13,938 nt of DNA from Chloroflexota bacterium (GTDB lineage: Bacteria; Chloroflexota; Limnocylindria; QHBO01). Below the pieces are notes generated by a model. It did no database searches and was not told the DNA's origin. It worked only from the letters and a program-made list of their open reading frames with translations. Where the stretch lies: positions 1 through 13,938 of the forward strand of contig JAOUHE010000032.1 in assembly GCA_029865285.1 (NCBI GenBank), written 5' to 3'. Each line of letters opens with the position of its first letter. Position 1 is the stretch's first letter. Below are positions 1-4,707 of the stretch, piece after piece. Both the position numbers and the translations under genes were made by a program.

Positions 1-1298
1 AGCCCGAGGGCTCGGTAACTCTCCGCGATGCCGGCCAGGTGATGCTCCAGGTCCATCGCGCGCTCGATCTCGTTGGAGGTGAGCCACTCGGCAACCCCTG
101 CGTCTGCCTTCAGTTCCGCGTCGAATGCGCGCTCCCCGTCCGCCGACCGCTGGGCGGCTCCCTGAACCAGCCGGTACGCCTCCTGGCGGTCCGCGCCCCG
201 GGCGACCATCGCCAGCAGCAGTGCCTCGGAGTAGACCATCCCGCCAAGCATCCCCAGGTTGCTCGCCATCCGCTCGGCGTCCACCTCGAGCCCGTCCAGC
301 ACCGTGGCGAGCGTCCGCGCCGCGTACGCGGCGACGCCGAACGCGCGCTCGAAGACGAAGCGCTCGGCCGACGAGTGGCTGATATCCCGTTCATGCCAGA
401 GCGCCATGTTCTCGAGTCCCACCATGGCATCTGCGCGCAGCAGGCGGGCGAGCCCCGTCACGCGCTCGGTCAGCACCGGGTTGCGCTTGTGGGGCATGGC
501 GCTGCTGCCCTGCTGGCCGACCCCAAACGGCTCGAACGCCTCGGCGACCTCGGTTCGCTGGAGGTGGCGGATCTCAACCGCGATGCGCTCCAGCGTTCCG
601 CCCAGGATGGCGAGCGAGGTGAGCAGTTCGGCATGGCGATCGCGGCTCACCACCTGGGTGGCAGCAGGGTCGGGAACCAGCCCCAATGCTTCGCACACGA
701 ACCGCTCGACCTCGGCGCCAACGTTGGCGTGGGTGCCGACCGCACCGGATACCTTTCCGACCGAGATCCCCTCTCGGGCGCGCTCGAGGCGCACCTGGTC
801 GCGGGTGACCTCCGCGTACCAGCCGGCGGCCTTGAAGCCGAAGGTTGTCGGTTCGGCGTGGATTCCGTGGCTGCGTCCAACCATCGGCGTCGACCGATGC
901 TCGATCGCCAGGCGGCGGGTCACCTCGGCGAGGCGCGCGACCTCCGTCTCCACGATGACCATCGCATCGCGCAGGATCACCGCCGTGGCCGTGTCAAGCA
1001 CGTCGGAGCTGGTGAGACCGAAGTGGAGCCAGCGACCTTCCGGCCCGAGCCGCTCGGTCACCGAACGGAGGAAGGCGATCACGTCGTGCTGGGACTCGCG
1101 CTCGATCTCGTGCGCCCGCGCCGGGTCCACGTCACCGTCCACGGTCGCCGCGCGGATCCGCTCCCAGTCGTCGTCGGGGACCACCTCGGCCGCGTTGAGA
1201 GCCTCAACGGTGAGTAGCTCAATCTGCAGCCAGAGCTCGAGCTTGCGTCGTTCGCTGAACAGCTCGCGCAACTCGGGAAGGGCGTAGCGGTCGATCAC
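1..1298 (-). CDS. purB: Adenylosuccinate lyase PurB (3' end cut by window edge)
   Basis: PurB is a cytosolic fumarase/aspartase-superfamily lyase. It releases fumarate from SAICAR (giving AICAR) and from adenylosuccinate (giving AMP), so it serves both IMP synthesis and the AMP branch. Reading from GTG at 1298 gives 432 residues with no stop before the window edge. The Bacillus-type enzyme is about 430 residues, so only a short C-terminal end is missing. Visible motifs are TSSDVLDT (residues 96-103), His71 in the HDV motif, GRSHGIHAEPTTFG with the probable catalytic His144, and the family signature GSSAMPHKRNP (264-274) carrying the mobile-loop catalytic serine. The GTG start overlaps the purE stop (shared bases GTGA, 1295-1298), which implies translational coupling and one transcript. 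All key residues are present, so I expect an active enzyme. Confidence 0.97.
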   Translation of the reverse strand, partial: MIDRYALPELRELFSERRKLELWLQIELLTVEALNAAEVVPDDDWERIRAATVDGDVDPARAHEIERESQHDVIAFLRSVTERLGPEGRWLHFGLTSSDVLDTATAVILRDAMVIVETEVARLAEVTRRLAIEHRSTPMVGRSHGIHAEPTTFGFKAAGWYAEVTRDQVRLERAREGISVGKVSGAVGTHANVGAEVERFVCEALGLVPDPAATQVVSRDRHAELLTSLAILGGTLERIAVEIRHLQRTEVAEAFEPFGVGQQGSSAMPHKRNPVLTERVTGLARLLRADAMVGLENMALWHERDISHSSAERFVFERAFGVAAYAARTLATVLDGLEVDAERMASNLGMLGGMVYSEALLLAMVARGADRQEAYRLVQGAAQRSADGERAFDAELKADAGVAEWLTSNEIERAMDLEHHLAGIAESYRALG

Positions 1299-1798
1299 CG
1301 CTCGGCAGCCCGCGGGTCGATGCCCAACTCCGCGCCGCCCGCCTGATCGGCTCGGAATGCCTCCACGGCGGCGGCGAGCCTCGGGTCGGAGAGCGCCAAA
1401 ATGCGCGCCGCCAGGTGCGCGGCGTTCTTCGCTCCTGCCGAGCCGATCGCCACGGCAGCCACCGGGACACCCGGCGGCATCTGGACGACGCTGTACAGCG
1501 CATCGGCACCGCCGAGCGCGCCGCCGTCGAGCGGGACGCCGATCACCGGACGGGCGGTCTGGGACGCCAGCACCCCCGGCAGGTGCGCCGCCAGGCCGGC
1601 CGCGCCGATGAAGAGCAGCACCCCGCGGGCCTCCGCGTCCCGCACGTAGTGAGCGAGCGCGTCGGGCTGGCGGTGCGCGCTGATGACACTCGCCTCCCAG
1701 CCGATTCCGTACCGGTCGAGTACGTCAAAGCAGCCGCGCAGAGCGGGCAGGTCCGAGCGTGAGCCACAGATCACCGCAACAAGAAGGGCGTCAGGCAT
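1295..1798 (-). CDS. purE: N5-carboxyaminoimidazole ribonucleotide mutase PurE (class I)
   Basis: PurE moves the carboxylate of N5-CAIR to carbon 4 to form CAIR in de novo purine synthesis. The 167-residue product has the usual length for bacterial PurE. Motifs seen are GSRSD (12-16, phosphate-binding loop), SAHR (40-43) with the catalytic histidine His42, GAAGLAAHLPG (65-75) and LYSVVQMPPGVPV (101-113). The AHLPG segment is the class I form, the kind that uses N5-CAIR made by PurK; class II enzymes carry a different sequence there. I chose ATG 1798 because the PurE fold begins right after it (LLVAVICGSRSD). The same frame stays open to 1969, but the added residues do not look like PurE. The stop overlaps the purB start. 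No purK is in the window. Confidence 0.97.
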   Translation of the reverse strand: MPDALLVAVICGSRSDLPALRGCFDVLDRYGIGWEASVISAHRQPDALAHYVRDAEARGVLLFIGAAGLAAHLPGVLASQTARPVIGVPLDGGALGGADALYSVVQMPPGVPVAAVAIGSAGAKNAAHLAARILALSDPRLAAAVEAFRADQAGGAELGIDPRAAER

Positions 1799-1805
1799 CG
1801 GGCCT

Positions 1806-1811
1806 AGGATA
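1806..1811 (-). promoter_or_regulatory. Possible -10 element for a leaderless purE-purB transcript
   Basis: On the minus strand TATCCT lies 7 bases upstream of the purE ATG, so a transcript from it would start at or next to the start codon. No Shine-Dalgarno sequence precedes this ATG, which fits a leaderless mRNA. I see no good -35 hexamer at 16-18 bases spacing (the region reads ATCCAG/CATCCA). This is a weak call based on position and a 4/6 match. Confidence 0.25.
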
Positions 1812-1877
1812 GCCGCGGATGCCTGCGGCTGGATGCGCCGCGGCTCGTCACGTTCTTGGGAGCCAGAAGGAGTCGTC

Positions 1878-2039
1878 GTGAGCGAGCTGAGCCGACACCC
1901 GGCAAACCAGGTGCTGCTCGACAAGGCACCTGTCGGAGCGAGGATCGCCGACCGCGTGACGGGCTTCATGGGAAGCTGGCGGTTGCCGGCTGATCCTCAC
2001 CGGTGGGGTTTGGAACGGAAGACAGGTCGTGTCGGATGA
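1878..2039 (+). pseudogene. Truncated 5' end of a DUF1003 family gene
   Basis: A GTG start at 1878 is preceded by a strong ribosome binding site, AGAAGGAG (1865-1872), at 5 bases spacing. The first ~34 residues include RHPAN and GARIADRVTGFMGSW, which look like the conserved N-terminal part of DUF1003 membrane proteins (pattern: RHP..., then G-x-R-x-AD-x-V-x-x-F-x-GSW-x-F). After GSWR the similarity stops at about base 1980, and the frame runs 19 more unrelated codons to TGA at 2037-2039. The membrane helices that should follow are absent. I read this as the 5' end of a gene whose remainder was deleted. A 53-residue peptide could still be made because the start signals are intact. The family assignment rests on memory of the motif over a short stretch. 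Confidence 0.6.
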
Positions 2040-2338
2040 CTGGATTCGCGAATCGACCTCCCTGGATCCATCGACCCACCACCACCCCGACTACTACCCC
2101 GATCATTGGGGCCAGATCGTCTACGCCGACGGTGGCGGGTACTACAAATACATGTGGCACGGGGCGCTGCGAGACACCGGCGAGTACGACTTCTACGCCG
2201 TCGGAGACCACGGCCAGTACCTGTACGTGTCGCCGGCCGCTCACATGGTCATCGAGCAACGGCACCGCATTCGGCATGCCGAGCGCCGAGTGGACCGACG
2301 CGTTCTACGCCTTCGAGGGGGTTGATCGGAATGCCTGA
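1987..2338 (+). pseudogene. 3' remnant of a beta-lactamase-type serine hydrolase gene, frameshifted
   Basis: From 1987 the plus strand encodes RLILTGGVWNGRQVVSDDW and then a C-terminal region containing WHGALRDTG, FYAVGDHGQYLYVSP and HMVIE. This resembles the C-terminal part of class C beta-lactamase-like esterases and 6-aminohexanoate-dimer hydrolases, where GDHGQY corresponds to the KTG-like box. At about 2257 the reading shifts by one base. The continuation NGTAFGMPSAEWTDAFYAF in the next frame fits the family and ends at TGA 2336-2338. In the unshifted frame a GTG at 2029 opens a 98-codon ORF, but that GTG encodes an internal valine of the GRQVVSDD segment, so it is not a real start. The N-terminal two-thirds, with the SxxK catalytic serine, are missing. 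The last bases overlap the start of the RDD gene. Confidence 0.7.
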
Positions 2339-2885
2339 TGCCAATCCTTTCCGTCGCCTCGTCGCCTATTGGATCGACATCACCCTGCTCTATGCCGCTC
2401 TGGTGAGCCTTCAGCTGGGTTTCGCCTCGCTTACCGACGGGGTGGTGGCCGATTGGCTAGGCGACCGTCTGTTCCTGCTGTGGGTCTGGATCTTCCTCAC
2501 CATCTCTCTCCCCATGTGGCTCTACTTCATGCTCTTGGAGAGCGGTCCGCGTCAAGCGACCGTGGGCAAGTCGCTGCTGGGATTGCAGGTAACGGACATG
2601 GCGGGTAACCGTCTCAAGCGTCCGCGGGCCACTTTGCGCACCGCCTCAAAGCTGGCCTTCTTCGAGATCGGTCATCTCACTTTGCTGTTTCCGACACCGT
2701 TGTTCGATGACCCGGAGCCGTCCTTCCGGGCTGGGATCATGGTTGTGATGGCCCTGATGGTCGTCTACTTCGCGGTGGCTCTCGTCGCGCCGCGCCATCA
2801 GAGCGTTCACGATCTGTTGGCGAAGACTCTGGTGGTGAGCCGGCCAAAGGTGCCAACAGACGCTCATCGGTCGCCCAGCGTTTAG
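2331..2885 (+). CDS. RDD family integral membrane protein
   Basis: This gene encodes a 184-residue inner-membrane protein of the RDD family, named for conserved Arg and Asp residues; the family's transport role is poorly defined. Seen here: RRLVAYWID (8-16) opening the first helix (about 11-31), a second helix (47-68), the loop motif TVGKSLLGLQV (77-87), a hydrophobic stretch around 108-122, a last helix (133-153), and the terminal HQSVHDLLAKTLVV (156-169) typical of the family's end. ATG 2331 is supported by GAGGGGG (2315-2321), 9 bases upstream, and by the RDD domain starting about 7 residues in. The start overlaps the stop of the serine-hydrolase remnant by 8 bases, so the two were probably once co-transcribed. 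Codons are less GC-biased (many tat, gct, ctt) than in the purine genes. It appears intact, but its former partners are broken. Confidence 0.88.
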   Translation: MPDANPFRRLVAYWIDITLLYAALVSLQLGFASLTDGVVADWLGDRLFLLWVWIFLTISLPMWLYFMLLESGPRQATVGKSLLGLQVTDMAGNRLKRPRATLRTASKLAFFEIGHLTLLFPTPLFDDPEPSFRAGIMVVMALMVVYFAVALVAPRHQSVHDLLAKTLVVSRPKVPTDAHRSPSV

Positions 2886-3122
2886 ATGTATCGACTCGAT
2901 TGTGGTTCGAATGGGTATGCCTCGTCGGCTTACTGTTGTTGGTCGCCTGGGCGTTGATCGCATGGAGGGCCGAGAGGCCAAGCAGGCGAGACCTTCAGTC
3001 CCCGCTGCCTGAGCAGAACCGAAACACCTCGCTACCGCAACGAGCTTTCGGTTTGGACCGGCGAACCAGGCTTGTCGGGGCAGCCCCATCGCCCGAACGC
3101 CGCTGTTCTGAGGGACGGGGCG
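2886..3122 (+). other. Intergenic stretch after the RDD gene, no convincing gene
   Basis: The first bases after the RDD stop allow a TTG-started frame at 2900 that encodes a hydrophobic segment, WVCLVGLLLLVAWALIAW, like a single membrane helix. The rest of that frame is low-complexity Arg/Pro-rich sequence that runs antisense into the acyltransferase remnant. There is no ribosome binding site, and I recognise no family. It could be a short membrane-peptide relic of another lost gene, or chance. I see no tRNA, hairpin terminator or repeat here. Confidence 0.3.
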
Positions 3123-3356
3123 TCACGATGGTTCCTGCAGCACTTCTGCCGTTTCGATCAGCCGGCGCAGGTCTGCCACGAACTGGGATGCCGGGGCTCC
3201 GTCGACGACGTTGTGGTCGACCGTGACCGTCAGATCGAGTACTTGGCATGTTTCGGCCCGGACGCCTATGACGTGGGCGCGCTCGTTCAACCCGCCGACC
3301 AGGACGCTCAGCGTCAGAATCGTTGGAAACCCGATCCCGAAGCCCCCGCCACCAGC
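3123..3356 (-). pseudogene. C-terminal remnant of a 2-oxoacid dehydrogenase-type acyltransferase (E2-like)
   Basis: On the minus strand one open frame of about 78 codons ends at TGA (3125-3123) and has no plausible start. It contains GGGFGIGFPTILTLSV, then VGGLNERAHVIG, LTVTVDHNVVDGAPASQF and VADLRRLIE. DHNVVDGAPA matches the DHxxxDGAPA active-site box of the E2 catalytic domain, where His is the general base, so the very C-terminus of an acyltransferase is preserved. The frame is closed upstream by TGA at 3359-3357. A neighbouring frame (VEKARVNRM) may hold the preceding residues, which would mean a frameshift there. The complete family is 250-450 residues, so most of the gene is gone. It lies just downstream of purD on the same strand, at the edge of the remnant island. 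Confidence 0.75.
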
Positions 3357-3421
3357 TCATCCTGTTGACCCTGGCCTTCTCCACCCCTGATCGACGACCG
3401 GCCAGCGTGTTCAGTCCGGCG

Positions 3422-4699
3422 TCACTCGCCGAGCTCTCGTTCTGCGATGTCGCTGCGCAGCTGGCTCCCGTCGAGCTGCGCGCCGGCCACCCCGGCGTAC
3501 GCTCGTTGGCGCGCCTCCGCGAGGTCGCGCCCCAGACCGACCATGGTCACCACCCTCCCGCCGCTCGATGCGTACCCGCCCGGTGTGACCCGGGTCGCCG
3601 CGTGGAAGCACAGGACCGGGCCGGCGTCGGCGGGACCGGAGGGTTCGGCTCCCAGGAGCGATCGATCGGTGGCCGCCGCATCCGGGTAGCCCTCCGAGGC
3701 GAGCACCACGCCCACCGCCGCCCCGCCACGAAGCGCAAGCGAGCCTTCCATCTGGCCGCGATCCCCGGTCGCCACGCCGAGCAGCGCTGCGCTGAGCTCG
3801 CCGTCGAGCATCGGCAGCAGGACCTGTGCCTCGGGGTCACCGAAACGGGCGTTGAACTCCAGCACCCGCGGCCCGTCATCGGTCAGCATCAGGCCCGCGT
3901 AGAGGATCCCACGATACGGCGCGCCGTCGCGGGCCATCCGCCAGGCGATCGGTTCGAAGACTTCGGCCACCGTGCGCTCGACCTCGGACGGCCCGAACCA
4001 GGGGACTGGGGTGTAGGCGCCCATGCCGCCGGTATTCGGGCCGGTGTCCCCGTCGCCCAGGCGCTTGTAGTCGCACGCGGCACCGAGCGGCAGCACCGCC
4101 GCATCGCTCACCAGTGCAAAGACCGATACCTCCCGGCCTTCGAGACGCTCCTCAAGGAGAAGGCGTGCGCCCGGCACCGCACCGATGAGGAGAGCACGGA
4201 CCGCGCCCTCGGCCTCCTCGAGCGTCTCCGGCACGACCACCCCCTTGCCGGCCGCCAGCCAGTCGGCCTTGACCACCGGAGGCCGGGACTGGGCGCGCAC
4301 CCACGCCACCGCAGCCTCGGGCTCGTCGAAGGTCGCCGCGACGGCGGTCGGTACGTTGGCCCGTCGCAGCTGCTCCTTGGCGTACACCTTGCTCGACTCC
4401 AGGCGAGCGGCGGCGCGCCTCGGCCCAAAGACGGGGACCCCGGCCGTCGCCAGCGCGTCGGCAACGCCCGCCGCAAGTGGCGCCTCGGGACCGATCACCA
4501 CCAGGTCGTATCGCTCGCGACCCGCGTGCCGAGCGACGGCTGCCGGATTCAGAACGTCCAGGTCGGCGACCGACTCTGCCACGGCCGCGGTTCCGCCGTT
4601 CCCGGGTGCGATACGCACGCGACGCACCCCCTCATCCCGGGCGAGGCGCCAGGCGAGTGCGTGCTCGCGGGCCCCGGAACCCAGGACCAGGATCTCCAC
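3422..4699 (-). CDS. purD: Phosphoribosylamine--glycine ligase (GAR synthetase) PurD
   Basis: PurD is an ATP-grasp ligase that joins glycine to phosphoribosylamine using ATP, the second step of de novo purine synthesis. The 425-residue product matches the family length (about 430). Seen in order: the N-terminal fold GSGAREHALAW (7-17), the IGPEAPL segment, the ATP-grasp region with VVKADWLAAGKGV (about 143-155), PNTGGMGAYTPVPW, the metal-binding LEFNARFGDPEAQ, and the C-terminal C domain. Residue 147 is Trp (TGG, 4261-4259), where PurD normally has Gly in KADGLAAGKGV. Translation starts at GTG 4699, 8 bases after the UPF0182 stop codon; a GGGAGGG about 13 bases upstream, inside the end of that gene, may serve as ribosome binding site. 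It appears to be the last intact gene of the guaB3 operon. Confidence 0.97.
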   Translation of the reverse strand: MEILVLGSGAREHALAWRLARDEGVRRVRIAPGNGGTAAVAESVADLDVLNPAAVARHAGRERYDLVVIGPEAPLAAGVADALATAGVPVFGPRRAAARLESSKVYAKEQLRRANVPTAVAATFDEPEAAVAWVRAQSRPPVVKADWLAAGKGVVVPETLEEAEGAVRALLIGAVPGARLLLEERLEGREVSVFALVSDAAVLPLGAACDYKRLGDGDTGPNTGGMGAYTPVPWFGPSEVERTVAEVFEPIAWRMARDGAPYRGILYAGLMLTDDGPRVLEFNARFGDPEAQVLLPMLDGELSAALLGVATGDRGQMEGSLALRGGAAVGVVLASEGYPDAAATDRSLLGAEPSGPADAGPVLCFHAATRVTPGGYASSGGRVVTMVGLGRDLAEARQRAYAGVAGAQLDGSQLRSDIAERELGE

Positions 4700-4707
4700 C
4701 GCGCGGA

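Noticed and set aside
39..1287. Long plus-strand frames over purB
   Set aside because: They lie antisense to a clear PurB with all motifs and have the amino-acid bias of high-GC shadow frames.
1966..2277. Minus-strand 103-codon frame with Val-rich sequence opposite the serine-hydrolase remnant
   Set aside because: It is the complement of recognisable beta-lactamase-like sequence and has no ribosome binding site or family match.
2029..2325. GTG-started 98-codon plus-strand ORF as an independent small gene
   Set aside because: The homology extends upstream of the GTG and moves to another frame near 2257, so the GTG is an internal valine of a broken gene.
2901..2925. GGTTCGAAT resembling a tRNA T-loop
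   Set aside because: The flanking bases cannot form the 5-pair T stem, and no acceptor, D or anticodon arms are found around it.
2995..3384. Minus-strand 129-codon frame beginning VEKARVNRM
   Set aside because: Most of it is an Arg-rich shadow of the acyltransferase remnant in the neighbouring frame; only its first few residues may belong to the decayed gene.
3371..3405. CTGGCC...GGCCAG inverted repeat downstream of purD as a terminator
   Set aside because: The stem is only 6 pairs with a 23-base loop and no T-tract, so it is not distinguishable from chance.
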